Origin: Firmicutes bacterium CAG:460
Lineage (GTDB): Bacteria; Bacillota_I; Bacilli_A; RF39; UBA660
NCBI GenBank assembly: GCA_000437355.1
Contig: FR899764.1
Location: 1-64,000 of the forward strand
Direction: 5' to 3'
DNA: 64,000 nt
Shown: positions 25,505 through 34,932 of the stretch, one piece after another
Position numbering within the stretch: position 1 is the stretch's first letter
How the letters are laid out: each line of letters begins with the position of its first letter
Made by a program: the position numbers and the translations under genes
The notes under the pieces: model-generated
Database searches by the model: none
The model's input: only the letters and a program-made list of their open reading frames with translations
Told to the model about the DNA's origin: nothing

Positions 25505-26557
25505 CTAAAATAAACGAATTAGGTCTTGAATTGTTATATAAAACATTAAAAGTAGTAATAATATAAATCCAATTGTATGACATATATTTTCAAATTTAGC
25601 ATTAACTGGTTTTCTTCTTATAGTTTCAACTATTAGGAAGAATACTCTACCTCCATCAAATGCTGGGAATGGTAAGATATTAATAAATCCAACATTAATT
25701 GATAAGAATGAGACTAGATAAATCATATAATTTAAACCTAAAGCTACTCCATCATCTACAACTTTATACATTCCAACTGGTCCAGATAAAGCACTCGTAG
25801 AAATCTTGCCTGTTAAAAGGCCTCCAACTGTTAACCACATTGATTTAACAATACTACCAAATTTTTGAAAGGCGTATTCAATTGATGCAAAGAACCCTGT
25901 TGCTTTATAACTTTCTACTTCAATACCAAAGACTTGTTTTTCGTTGCCATCAGCATCTTTTTCAACTTTTGGAACTACTTTATAAGTATCCTTGCTTCCA
26001 TCTTCATGTTTTACTTCAAATGTATAATAATCATTTTTATTTTTCATAACTAGTATTATTTGAGCAACATCCCAGGTTGATACTTTATGGTCATTAATAG
26101 CAATAATTGTATCTCCAACTTTAATTCCAGCTTCAGCCATTGGATAATTTTCTACTGCATTTTTAACCACTGGTTTTAGAGTTGTTCCACCCCAGATTAA
26201 GCTACTTATAAATAAAAGTACTATTGCTAAAATAAAATTATTTACGACCCCAGCAACTAAAATTATTAATCTTTGCCACCAAGGTTTATTGCACATATAA
26301 TCTTCTTTTTTGATTTTTTCATCGGCATCTTCATAAACTTCACCAGCCATGGAAACAAAACCACCGATTGGAAAAGCTCTGATATTATAATCTATTTTAT
26401 CTTTTCCTTTATGAGTATGAATAATTGGTCCCATTCCAATTGAAAATTCATAAATATGAACTTTAAACTTTTTAGCCCAGATGAAATGTCCAAATTCATG
26501 AACTAAAATAATTATTCCTAAAATAAATATTAATATAAGTATTGATACAATCCACAT
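25505..26557 (-). CDS. rseP: Site-2 membrane metalloprotease RseP/RasP
   Basis: A 350-residue M50 intramembrane protease. The zinc motif LVHEFGHFIWAKKF is in the first helix near residue 20, a single PDZ domain is centred near KVGDTIIAINDHKVSTWDVA, and the third zinc ligand is in INILPFPAFDGGR. It cleaves anti-sigma factors and leftover signal peptides in the membrane. It follows cdsA by 13 bases, as in many bacteria. Confidence 0.95.
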   Translation of the reverse strand: MWIVSILILIFILGIIILVHEFGHFIWAKKFKVHIYEFSIGMGPIIHTHKGKDKIDYNIRAFPIGGFVSMAGEVYEDADEKIKKEDYMCNKPWWQRLIILVAGVVNNFILAIVLLFISSLIWGGTTLKPVVKNAVENYPMAEAGIKVGDTIIAINDHKVSTWDVAQIILVMKNKNDYYTFEVKHEDGSKDTYKVVPKVEKDADGNEKQVFGIEVESYKATGFFASIEYAFQKFGSIVKSMWLTVGGLLTGKISTSALSGPVGMYKVVDDGVALGLNYMIYLVSFLSINVGFINILPFPAFDGGRVFFLIVETIRRKPVNAKFENICHTIGFILLLLLMFYITIQDLIRLF

Positions 26558-26570
26558 AATTTAAGCCTCC

Positions 26571-27356
26571 TTAAAACATAAGTAAAAATATGTATGTAAT
26601 AAAAACAAATATACTACTATCAAGTCTATCTAAAATACCACCGTGTCCTGGCATTATATTTGAATAATCTTTAATACCATTTTCTCTTTTAATTCTACTC
26701 ATTATCAAATCTCCGATTTGACCTACAATTGATAAAACAATCGTAATAATAACAACCTTTAATGTAATACTACCAATTAAAAATCTATAAAGAATAATAC
26801 CTGATACAGAACCTAAAACTAATCCACCGATGGAACCTTCCCAAGTTTTATTTGGACTAATACTTACACACATTTTAGTTTTGCCAAATTTTGAACCTAT
26901 AAGGTAAGCAAAAATATCATTAACCATTGGTATTATTAGTAAGAATAAGAATGTATTTAGACTTCTTAATCTAATTGTTAAAAAGGCATTAAATACTAAT
27001 CCTAAAAATAAAATTGCACCTAGTAAAAAGAAAGCATCTTTACTACTATATTCCTCTTCTTTATAAAATACTGTTGGTACAATCATAAATAAACTAATCA
27101 TAGCTATTATTTGATAAGTAAATCCTTTATAAATTGAAGTTCCATCATTACATAGTATTAAAGTTAACAACGATATTAAACCTAAAAATACCATCATATT
27201 AGGAATTTTTCCATGAGATGCAGGTAAATCAATTATTTCTTTATACCCTAAAGCTGCAATTACACAAATTCCTAGAGTATAATATATTCCCCCTAAAGCT
27301 ATTAAAGGGACTACTATTATTAATGCTACTATAGCACTTATTATTCTTGTTTTCAT
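26571..27356 (-). CDS. cdsA: Phosphatidate cytidylyltransferase
   Basis: A 261-residue polytopic enzyme making CDP-diacylglycerol, precursor of all phospholipids including the substrate of the PgsA-like enzyme in this window. About eight membrane helices are visible. The CdsA signature is near the C-terminus: SPNKTWEGSIGG, GDLIMSRIKRENGIKDYS and MPGHGGILDRLDS. GGAGG precedes the ATG. It forms an operon with rseP. Confidence 0.95.
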   Translation of the reverse strand: MKTRIISAIVALIIVVPLIALGGIYYTLGICVIAALGYKEIIDLPASHGKIPNMMVFLGLISLLTLILCNDGTSIYKGFTYQIIAMISLFMIVPTVFYKEEEYSSKDAFFLLGAILFLGLVFNAFLTIRLRSLNTFLFLLIIPMVNDIFAYLIGSKFGKTKMCVSISPNKTWEGSIGGLVLGSVSGIILYRFLIGSITLKVVIITIVLSIVGQIGDLIMSRIKRENGIKDYSNIMPGHGGILDRLDSSIFVFITYIFLLMF

Positions 27357-27443
27357 ATATCCTCCGTTATTTAAATTATTTTTCTATATTAAATTATACC
27401 TAAAAATATTGTTAATGTAAACCATTTTAGCATATTATTTAAC

Positions 27444-27821
27444 ATGAATGATGTCGAAAAAAAACTAAAAAGATTAAAAAATGAAGATATAATTTGGATT
27501 ATATATTTTTTTATTGTAGTTTTTGCACTTTATTCTAATAAATTAGACAGAGATTATTTATTAAAAAAAGATAAAGAAGCATATAAAAGAGAAAAAAGTA
27601 TTAATATTACAATTTTCTTTGTAGCTTTCTTTATCTATTTGTATTTTTTACTTCTTTTAACTGAAGATATTGGTAGTATGGAAAAGAATTTTAATGATGA
27701 AAATTATAGGTCAACATTCATTCAACTTATTGCAGCGATTTTATTTTTAATCGGTGGTGCCATCTATTTAATTAATGAAATTGTAAGAAAAGATGATGCC
27801 TTAGATGTTGGTTTAATATAA
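27444..27821 (+). CDS. Small three-helix membrane protein, unknown
   Basis: A 125-residue protein with a short basic N-terminus and three hydrophobic helices (about 19-35, 56-72, 92-111). No domain is recognised. It is one of the few plus-strand genes and ends one base before the convergent deacetylase gene stops. No good ribosome site is visible, and a TATTAT box lies only about 5 bases before the ATG, so the start or even leaderless translation is uncertain. Confidence 0.55.
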   Translation: MNDVEKKLKRLKNEDIIWIIYFFIVVFALYSNKLDRDYLLKKDKEAYKREKSINITIFFVAFFIYLYFLLLLTEDIGSMEKNFNDENYRSTFIQLIAAILFLIGGAIYLINEIVRKDDALDVGLI

Positions 27822-29003
27822 TTATCTGGTAAAATAACGATAAGTCTTATGTAATTCTAAATTTGTTTTAGTAATACTTGCAAGACTTGTTACGGTTACC
27901 ACTTGATAACCATCAGCATAAAGATATGGTAATAAATACTCTATAGCATCAACACTAGACTCATGAATATCATGAAATAAAATTATACTTCCATCATTAG
28001 ATTTTTCTAAAACATATTCTTTTAAATATTCTTTATTTTTATGTCTCCAATCTTCGGTATCAACATTCCATAATATAAATGTTGCATCAAGACTTTCTTT
28101 GATATTTTCATTAATACTTCCATATGGTGGTCTTATTAAATGAAAAGTATCACCAGTAATACTTTGTAAAACTTCATTACTTTTAGTAAATTCTTCTTTT
28201 ATATCTTCTAATTTTTCTCTTTTAAAACTTTTATGATTATATGAGTGATACCCAATTTCCATTTTGTTATCATATACTTTTTTTACTTCATCTTTATATA
28301 TAGATAATTTCTTACCTAACATAAAAAATGTAGCACGAGCTTTATTATCATTTAAAATATCCACTAACCTACTTGTGTAAGGTCCCGGTCCATCATCAAA
28401 TGTTAATGCCACTATTTTTTTGTTTAAATCTATTTTATTACCATCTTCTTTTTCATATGTTTTATCTAACTTAACTGTTATATCCATACATTCTTTTATT
28501 TCATTAAAATTAACATGTAAAGATAATTCTTCATTTATAAATGGTTCTATCAGATAATCATAATAATAAATTATTAACTCATTTTCTTTTACATAATAAG
28601 CATTAGTTTTATCATTTTTACTTAAGACATCTGCTATAAATTTGGGATATTTTAAATAAAGCAATTCTGTTACTTTATCCCAGAAGTCTACTACTTTTTC
28701 TGGTTTTATAATATTTTCAATACTTACTTCTTCTCCAGTTTTAAAATTAAATAACTTTGATATATATCTATCATCTTCTAAGCTAACTACATTTACATAT
28801 TTATAATCTATTTCTCTTTCTTCTACTAAGTTACGTATACTTTTTACATAATCATTTATTATGTTATTTTTTTCATTTAAATTTGTAACAGGCACAGCAT
28901 AAGAAAAGACTTTAAATGAAGAAAAGGCCATAGGTATTACTATGACGATTAAACTTAAGAATATTACACTTTTCTTTAATTTTAATTTTTTTCTTTTCTT
29001 CAT
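27822..29003 (-). CDS. Polysaccharide deacetylase (NodB-type, PdaA/PgdA-like)
   Basis: A 393-residue protein with one N-terminal membrane anchor (about 13-31), a DUF3298-like region and a C-terminal NodB domain from about residue 195. The five NodB motifs are all present: TFDDGPG, HSYNH, RPPYG, WNVDTEDW and ILFHDIH. Such enzymes remove acetyl groups from GlcNAc or MurNAc of peptidoglycan outside the cell, giving lysozyme resistance or preparing the spore cortex. The substrate cannot be fixed from sequence. Confidence 0.9.
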   Translation of the reverse strand: MKKRKKLKLKKSVIFLSLIVIVIPMAFSSFKVFSYAVPVTNLNEKNNIINDYVKSIRNLVEEREIDYKYVNVVSLEDDRYISKLFNFKTGEEVSIENIIKPEKVVDFWDKVTELLYLKYPKFIADVLSKNDKTNAYYVKENELIIYYYDYLIEPFINEELSLHVNFNEIKECMDITVKLDKTYEKEDGNKIDLNKKIVALTFDDGPGPYTSRLVDILNDNKARATFFMLGKKLSIYKDEVKKVYDNKMEIGYHSYNHKSFKREKLEDIKEEFTKSNEVLQSITGDTFHLIRPPYGSINENIKESLDATFILWNVDTEDWRHKNKEYLKEYVLEKSNDGSIILFHDIHESSVDAIEYLLPYLYADGYQVVTVTSLASITKTNLELHKTYRYFTR

Positions 29004-29017
29004 TATGTTGCTCCTTA

Positions 29018-30385
29018 TTAGATATTTTTTATATTTTTCTTTTTAAATACAATAAATGATGCTACAATCATAATAAAAAAATATACTAAACATACAATAA
29101 TTGCATGTTTTATACTTGGTCCGTATGGATTTGTTCCCCCAAATAAATAATAATTAAATTCCCAGTTAGTTGTTACAAAATAATTTAAGAATTTAAATTT
29201 ATCCATAGTTGCAAACATATTGACTATTTGTGAACCAATCACTCCAGCGAAAGTAATCACTATTGCAAGGGCTGTGTTACCAATAATTGTTGATACTGCA
29301 AAAGCTAGAGTTACAAGTAGTATTATTTGTGGAAGTGTTGCTGCAGTATATAATAATACATATTTAAATAAGCTCATTACTTCCAATGATTTTGTTGCTA
29401 AATTATATTCTACAACATGATGGCTTAGAGAACCAAAACCTAGGAATAAACCACCAATAAATATTTGCATTAAGTACGCAATAACTATAAAACAAAGAGT
29501 TGAAATAATTACAGTTATAAATTTAGCAAGTAAAATACTACTTCTTTTATAGGGAGTTATTAGCAATGATTTAATTGTTCCTTTGTTATATTCTTCACTT
29601 ACTATAGCTCCAGCAATCATAACACCAAACACAAGGATTAGGAAGATATATTCACTATAAAAGTTAGTCATTAAATATCTTAAATCACTTGTATTATTAA
29701 TATCCTCTTTATTTTCTAAAATATACCTACTTTTATAATACCCTTTTACAGCTTCTTCTAAGTCTGATTTAGTTGTTTTATTAGTAGTAGTTTCATAAGT
29801 TTTAACAGAACTTGCTGAATTTCTAACACTATTAATAGCATCATTTATATAATCATTTCCATAACTCACATTTTCTTTTAATCGATATTCATACATTTCT
29901 ATTGCTACTTTAGTTACAAAAATATTATTTTCTAATTCTTTTTTGTCTTTATCACTTGCATATTTTAAACTTTCTTCCAAACTTTGTAAGTTTTCTTTTT
30001 CTTCAGCTAAATCTTTATTTACAAAGTATTTCCAATCATCTTTAGAAATTGCTTCTTTAGCTTCATTATAAACTTTAGTAATATTTTCATCTTGGTCATT
30101 ATAATAATAATTTGATATTATATTATACATATCATCCATTACATAATATTGCCATGTTTTATCATCATACTTTGTGTATAATGCATTCATTTCTTCACTT
30201 ATTTTGGCATCAATACCACTTGAATTAGTTCCATCAAAATAATTTTCAGTATAACTATAATAAATATTATTTTTACTCATTATAAATGATACTAAAACCA
30301 TAAATAAAGCTGTTATAATTATAACAATATAGGTACTTTTCTTATGTAATATTTTAAATAATTCATTTTTAATTAATTTAAACAT
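29018..30385 (-). CDS. ABC-2 type transporter permease
   Basis: A 455-residue permease with one helix at the N-terminus (about 19-36), a long extracellular coiled-coil loop (about 37-225), and five to six C-terminal helices, the ABC-2 layout. The start overlaps the ATPase gene end by 8 bases and has GGAGG. With that ATPase it forms an exporter resembling bacitracin or lantibiotic self-protection transporters, but the substrate is unknown. Confidence 0.85.
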   Translation of the reverse strand: MFKLIKNELFKILHKKSTYIVIIITALFMVLVSFIMSKNNIYYSYTENYFDGTNSSGIDAKISEEMNALYTKYDDKTWQYYVMDDMYNIISNYYYNDQDENITKVYNEAKEAISKDDWKYFVNKDLAEEKENLQSLEESLKYASDKDKKELENNIFVTKVAIEMYEYRLKENVSYGNDYINDAINSVRNSASSVKTYETTTNKTTKSDLEEAVKGYYKSRYILENKEDINNTSDLRYLMTNFYSEYIFLILVFGVMIAGAIVSEEYNKGTIKSLLITPYKRSSILLAKFITVIISTLCFIVIAYLMQIFIGGLFLGFGSLSHHVVEYNLATKSLEVMSLFKYVLLYTAATLPQIILLVTLAFAVSTIIGNTALAIVITFAGVIGSQIVNMFATMDKFKFLNYFVTTNWEFNYYLFGGTNPYGPSIKHAIIVCLVYFFIMIVASFIVFKKKNIKNI

Positions 30386-31268
30386 TTTTCTTACCTCCAG
30401 TCTTCTTTAAGAAAGCTTCTTCTAGAGTTAATTCTTGCATTTTTACTTCATAAACATCAATATTTTCTTTAACTAACTTTTTAACTATTTTAGCAATACT
30501 TTCTTTATCTCCATTAAAACTAAACTTAGTTTTACTTACTTCATATATACCTTCAATATCTAGTTTTTCAGTAGAACTTACCGTAAAGACGTATTTATTA
30601 TCATTATTTTTAAATTCTTTTACTTCACTTGTTTCAATAATTGTACCATTATCTATTATGAGAACTTTATTACAGAAGCTTTCTAGTTCTGCTAAGTTAT
30701 GACTGGATATTAAAATACCCATTCCTTCTTTAGCTAGTTTTTTTAAAAGATTTCTTAAATCTTTAATTCCTTCAGGGTCTAAACCATTAGTTGGTTCATC
30801 TAATATTAAGATGTTTGGTTTATTAATTAGAGCTCTGGCAATTCCTAGTCTTTGACGCATTCCTAAAGAATATTTGCTAACTTTATCATGAATTCTAGTT
30901 TCTAAATCAACAAGTTTAACAATATCTTTAATAGCTTCATCACTAATATTTTTGTACATATTTGCAGTTAGTTTTAAGTTATCCCAACCACTTAAGTACA
31001 TGTAAGTATCAGGATTTTCAACAATTGCTCCGACTTTTTCAATGGCTTTAACAAAGTCCTTTTTAATATCATAACCATTGATATTAACACTTCCTTTATC
31101 AATTCCTTGTAATCCTAATATTAGTTTTATGGTAGTTGTTTTACCACTTCCATTCGGACCAATAAAAGCTAATATATCACCTTCATCAAGTTCAAATGAA
31201 ACATTTTTTAATATTTGTTTTTTTCCAAAACTTTTGCATAAGTCTTGACATTCCAATAATTTTTTCAT
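30378..31268 (-). CDS. ABC transporter ATP-binding protein (BcrA-like)
   Basis: A 296-residue ATPase with Walker A GPNGSGKTTTIK, signature YSLGMRQRLGIARAL, Walker B ILILDEPTNGLD and H-loop ISSHNL, followed by a C-terminal BcrA/DrrA-type extension. ATG 31268 is used because AGGAAAG lies 6 bases upstream. It is coupled to the ABC-2 permease downstream. Confidence 0.92.
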   Translation of the reverse strand: MKKLLECQDLCKSFGKKQILKNVSFELDEGDILAFIGPNGSGKTTTIKLILGLQGIDKGSVNINGYDIKKDFVKAIEKVGAIVENPDTYMYLSGWDNLKLTANMYKNISDEAIKDIVKLVDLETRIHDKVSKYSLGMRQRLGIARALINKPNILILDEPTNGLDPEGIKDLRNLLKKLAKEGMGILISSHNLAELESFCNKVLIIDNGTIIETSEVKEFKNNDNKYVFTVSSTEKLDIEGIYEVSKTKFSFNGDKESIAKIVKKLVKENIDVYEVKMQELTLEEAFLKKTGGKKNV

Positions 31269-31306
31269 GTTAATCTTTCCTTTCATCAATTATTCTACCA
31301 TAAAAA

Positions 31307-31350
31307 AAAAGATATGTATATATACTTTACGTATACTTTACATATCTTTT
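31307..31350 (-). terminator. Terminator of the surface-protein/xer operon
   Basis: AAAAGATATGTA and TACATATCTTTT form a 12-base stem, followed on minus by a run of T. The xer stop codon touches the upstream arm. Confidence 0.8.
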
Positions 31351-32212
31351 ATCTTTTAAAACTTTTTAAATAAACATCTTTTAATCTATCACTTGAAACA
31401 TGAGTGTAAATTCCAGTTGTACTTAGATTGGCATGCCCTAAAAGTTCTTTCACAGTTTTAATATCTGCTCCATTATTAAGTAAATGTGTAGCAAAAGTAT
31501 GTCTTAAAGTGTGCGGTGTAACATGAGTTTTAATTGATATATGTTTCATAATATCTTTTACAATTAATTCAACTTCACTGATTGTTAATTTATCACCATT
31601 TTTATTTTCAAATAAATATTTATTACACTTTCTTTTACTTAAGTAACTCTTCATATAATTACTTGCATAATCTCCATAATATACAATACGTTCCTTACTT
31701 CCTTTACCCATTATTCTTATCGTATTATTGGTAAAATCTATATCTTTTATTTTAATATTTATTATTTCACTAACACGACAACCAGTTGAATAAAACATTT
31801 CTATTAGTAATCTTCTTTCTAATCCTTCAATAGTTGATGTATCAATTGAATTAAGTAATTCTTCCATTTCATTATAATTTAAATAGTTAGGTAATTTCTT
31901 TTCTAACTTAGGATTTTTAACATTTTTAAATATATTACTACTTACTTTGCCTTCATCAAGTAAATAATTATAAAATGTTCTTAATGTACTTATTCTTCTA
32001 GAAATAGTACTATTTTTTAACTTACAACTATCTAAATACTTTAAATAATCTCTTACATCTTCATTATTTATATTTAAATAATTCTTCTTACTTTTTTCTA
32101 AAAATCTAAAAAAATCAGTTAAATCTAACTGATAACTTTTTATAGTAAGTTCTGAATAATTAAGTTCATTTTTTAAGAAACCAAAGAATTTATCTACTTG
32201 TACCTCTTTCAT
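31349..32212 (-). CDS. Tyrosine recombinase XerC/XerD type
   Basis: A 287-residue recombinase with a SAM-like N-terminal domain (FLKNELNYSELTIKSYQ) and the catalytic domain carrying all six residues: R in TGCRVSEI, K in GKGSKERI, HTLRHTF, GHANLSTT and Y in GIYTHV. Length and layout fit XerC/XerD used for chromosome dimer resolution. It is the last gene after two surface-protein genes and overlaps the coiled-coil gene by 23 bases, so a role in local DNA inversion should also be considered. I cannot separate XerC from XerD. Confidence 0.85.
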   Translation of the reverse strand: MKEVQVDKFFGFLKNELNYSELTIKSYQLDLTDFFRFLEKSKKNYLNINNEDVRDYLKYLDSCKLKNSTISRRISTLRTFYNYLLDEGKVSSNIFKNVKNPKLEKKLPNYLNYNEMEELLNSIDTSTIEGLERRLLIEMFYSTGCRVSEIINIKIKDIDFTNNTIRIMGKGSKERIVYYGDYASNYMKSYLSKRKCNKYLFENKNGDKLTISEVELIVKDIMKHISIKTHVTPHTLRHTFATHLLNNGADIKTVKELLGHANLSTTGIYTHVSSDRLKDVYLKSFKR

Positions 32213-32561
32213 TATTTCTATCCCCCACAACTTTTTTTAGTTCATCAAACTTTATTCTTAAATCTTCAAGTTCTCTTTCGGCTTGAATTTTATCTTGTCT
32301 TAACTCCATTACTTCTTGATGAAATGTATTTGGATTTTTCATCTTTTCATCGCAAAAGTTAATATCATGAACTAATTCAACTATTCTTATATTCATTTTA
32401 TTTAGTTCATCAGCAATTAACATAGTAATATCAGCATCACTTAGAGGGTTCATTAAAGCAACTTCTTCATCTGTTAAGCCATCTGTTTCCTCTTTGTGTA
32501 ACATTCTATATTCTTCTACTAGTATCCCTTGATATTCTTTCTTTTTTGCTTCAAAATCCAT
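32190..32561 (-). CDS. Coiled-coil protein, unknown
   Basis: A 123-residue acidic protein that is mostly helical, with a coiled coil in the second half (QDKIQAERELEDLRIKFDEL). Start ATG 32561 follows GGAGG by 4 bases and overlaps the stop of the TasA-like gene (TAATG). It is between a surface-protein gene and the xer gene in one operon. There is no signal peptide, so it is cytosolic. Family not recognised. Confidence 0.65.
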   Translation of the reverse strand: MDFEAKKKEYQGILVEEYRMLHKEETDGLTDEEVALMNPLSDADITMLIADELNKMNIRIVELVHDINFCDEKMKNPNTFHQEVMELRQDKIQAERELEDLRIKFDELKKVVGDRNNERGTSR

Positions 32562-33202
32562 TACTCCTCCGCCTTTTCTATACGTATTAATCCATTTAAT
32601 ACTTTTTCTAAATTGCCATCTTGACTTTCTTTTAAATTTACATATGTTACTTTGGCATCCCATTTTTCTGTTATTTCATTAGTTGTAGATATTTCTCTAC
32701 TTTTAGTAATGTAATATCTTCCTAGTCCTTCAGTTATATCAAAACCACTTATTTCATTGTTTTTACCATCTTTAATTGTGACATATTTTAAACCTTCAAT
32801 TTCTTTTACTTCATTTCCATCTGGGTCATATACATTTAGTAAAAGTTCTGGAGTTTTACTAGCAGTGGAGTATGTTAAACTATTATCACTTATTTCTAAG
32901 TATAAATTATATTTTAACTTAGATACTTCTGTACCATTTTCTCTTTTTAAAAATACACTTGCATATGTTTCACCGGTTAAGTTATCCATACCTTCAGTAA
33001 AGTTTTCAGTAGTTGGATTTATATATATCGGCGAACCAATATCAAACATAATGTAATTTAATGTTGCTGCTTCAACATCAACTTTTGGAGAAACTCTCGA
33101 TACTTTTATATAGGTAAAATGAGCATAAGTTGCTCCGATTACCAGCACAGTTAGCGCTATAACGTAAATAATTAATATAATATTTGTAGCTTTTTTGCTC
33201 AC
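32561..33202 (-). CDS. Secreted TasA-like domain protein (short paralogue)
   Basis: A 213-residue protein with a basic start, one hydrophobic helix ending in IGATYAHF, and one exported domain laid out like the N-terminal domain of the neighbouring 530-aa protein (NFTEGMDNLTGETYA, YNLYLEISDNSLTY, TPELLLNVYDPDG, YVTIKDGKNNEISGFDIT). It lacks the long C-terminal domain. I use GTG 33202, spaced 5 bases from AAGGTGAT; a GTG nine bases upstream overlaps the ribosome site. It may be an anchor or minor subunit of the same surface structure. Confidence 0.65.
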   Translation of the reverse strand: MSKKATNIILIIYVIALTVLVIGATYAHFTYIKVSRVSPKVDVEAATLNYIMFDIGSPIYINPTTENFTEGMDNLTGETYASVFLKRENGTEVSKLKYNLYLEISDNSLTYSTASKTPELLLNVYDPDGNEVKEIEGLKYVTIKDGKNNEISGFDITEGLGRYYITKSREISTTNEITEKWDAKVTYVNLKESQDGNLEKVLNGLIRIEKAEE

Positions 33203-33234
33203 TTTTATCACCTTTCTTATTATTTATATAATTT

Positions 33235-34827
33235 TTAATTTATACGAATTGGATTAGATTGAGTTCCATCACCACTAGCATAGGTTACTGAAGATGCAAG
33301 ACTGAAGGTCGGGCGCACGCCACGAGCGGATTCGCCCACAAGGCCGCTATTCATGTTACCATTTTCGGACACAGAATACGCAATGTCCGAACCGTTCGCA
33401 TTACGGAAAATAGTCCATTCAATAAATCCCATGTGCATCCAGTTTTGTGACCATATTGTTGTACCATTCACACTTCCATAATACTTGATTAATGTAGTTG
33501 TCCATGCTTCTGGAACTGCGCCAAATCCATAATCACTTACATACATTAAACCTACTTTTGCACTATATGTTGTTGCATTATCTGTTGTATTTGTTGTTAC
33601 TGGATTTACTACCTCATTTTGATATGCTGTTTCTGGCACTACAAGTTGTATATTTTCAGATGTATTTCCGCCGACTTTCCACGTCGTTGTTGCTATCTTA
33701 TTTACCCATGTACTTCCTATATTGTTTATGAAATTCGTATTTAAGTTTGTTTTGTTCAATAAAGAATTACTCCATGTATTATTGTAGTTTGATGTATCTG
33801 CTTTATAATTCCAATAATATCTATTTATTGTTGTCAAACTTCCTTTGTAGTAAGATGAATCTGGTGTTCCTGAACCATAATAATCTCCATCTGTTCCTAG
33901 TAATGCACTGGTTGCATAATCATATTTGATTAGTTTTACTAATTGTTTTCCACTTACTCCATGATAATTATCTCCAAATACTCCGATTATTCTATAGAGG
34001 TTATCTGTTGGGCATGGCGTTTCTGTTGAGCCAAAACACACAAAATTATTTACCATTTCACTTGCTCCGGCATATCTATATGAATTATCACCTGCTCCAT
34101 TGGTTAAATTTGAGTTATGATAGTATAATGAATTTTCCCCTTGAGTTCCTGTGTATTGTGATATCACGTATTCTGCTAATGTTGGTAATTTATATTCTTC
34201 TTTTTGGATTAACATCTTGCCACTAAAAGTATTGCCGGCATTTTTTGACTGGTCTGCATTATAGTTAATAAATGTTACTGTTATGTTCCAATTTTCTGTT
34301 TTGGTACTGGTTGTAGTTATTTCTCTATTACTAAAAAGTTCGATTAATCCTGTTTTATTTGTGATATCATAACCTGATATAGAGTTTCCTTTGCCATCGG
34401 TTACTGTTTTATAAGTAAGTGATGTAATGTTAGTTACAGGATTTGTTCCATCAGTTATGGTAAGTAATATTTCTGGAGTATTTTCATTTTGAGTATATGT
34501 AAAAGTATTTTCAGAAATATTTAAATACAAATTATAATGGTCTGTTGCTGTGTTTGTTTTATTATTGGCAGTAAGAATAGCTTTAGCAAAAGTACTTCCA
34601 GTTTGATTACCTACTCCACTTGCAAAGTTTTCTTGATTTAAAGAAAAACTTATTGGGTCTCCGGTTTCAAAAGAAAAAACATCGACAGTGTAAGTTTTAA
34701 CAGTTGCAGAAGTTTGAGCAGAAGTATCTCCTTGAGCTGCAAAATAAGCAAATGATGCCCCGATTACTAAAATAGCAAGGGTAACTATGGCAATAATACT
34801 TAATATTATTTGTTTTTTATTTTGCAT
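33235..34827 (-). CDS. TasA-like surface protein with long C-terminal domain and GC-rich patch
   Basis: A 530-residue exported protein. A hydrophobic signal ends in GASFAYF; residues about 30-210 form a TasA/camelysin-like domain (LNQENFASGVGNQTGS, NNKTNTATDHYNLYL, TPEILLTI, EITTTST). Residues about 215-530 are a Tyr/Asn/Trp-rich domain with LYRIIGVFGDNYHGV, YYWNYKAD, MYVSDYGFG and a final SARGVRPTFSLASS...YASGDGT. The last part resembles C-type-lectin-like surface domains of gut Firmicutes. The stretch coding for WTIFRNANGSD through RGVRPTFS is far richer in GC than the rest. AAGGTGAG precedes the ATG, and a near-consensus promoter lies upstream. Confidence 0.75.
   Translation of the reverse strand: MQNKKQIILSIIAIVTLAILVIGASFAYFAAQGDTSAQTSATVKTYTVDVFSFETGDPISFSLNQENFASGVGNQTGSTFAKAILTANNKTNTATDHYNLYLNISENTFTYTQNENTPEILLTITDGTNPVTNITSLTYKTVTDGKGNSISGYDITNKTGLIELFSNREITTTSTKTENWNITVTFINYNADQSKNAGNTFSGKMLIQKEEYKLPTLAEYVISQYTGTQGENSLYYHNSNLTNGAGDNSYRYAGASEMVNNFVCFGSTETPCPTDNLYRIIGVFGDNYHGVSGKQLVKLIKYDYATSALLGTDGDYYGSGTPDSSYYKGSLTTINRYYWNYKADTSNYNNTWSNSLLNKTNLNTNFINNIGSTWVNKIATTTWKVGGNTSENIQLVVPETAYQNEVVNPVTTNTTDNATTYSAKVGLMYVSDYGFGAVPEAWTTTLIKYYGSVNGTTIWSQNWMHMGFIEWTIFRNANGSDIAYSVSENGNMNSGLVGESARGVRPTFSLASSVTYASGDGTQSNPIRIN
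33301..33420. other. GC-rich patch in the surface-protein C-terminus, candidate variable region
   Basis: By hand count 63 of 120 bases are G or C (about 52%), against a visibly AT-rich surround. On the coding strand codons such as GCG, TCG, GTG, CGC and CCG cluster here and are rare elsewhere in the gene. Only 25 of the 120 coding-strand bases are A. The patch encodes the last quarter of the lectin-like domain, where diversity-generating retroelements place their variable repeat. Confidence 0.5.
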
Positions 34828-34855
34828 TGATACTCACCTTCTTACCTTAATTATT

Positions 34856-34884
34856 ATTATATAATAAAATGGTATTTTATTCAA
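34856..34884 (-). promoter_or_regulatory. Promoter of the surface-protein operon with internal palindrome
   Basis: On minus TTGAAT (34884-34879) and TATAAT (34861-34856) are 17 bases apart. The spacer contains AATAAAAT-GGT-ATTTTATT (34862-34880), an 8-base inverted repeat that could be a regulator site, although AT-rich palindromes also arise by chance. Confidence 0.6.
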
Positions 34885-34932
34885 TAAAAATTTTTATATT
34901 TTATAGCAATTCTTCTAACTTTTAAAATTTTA

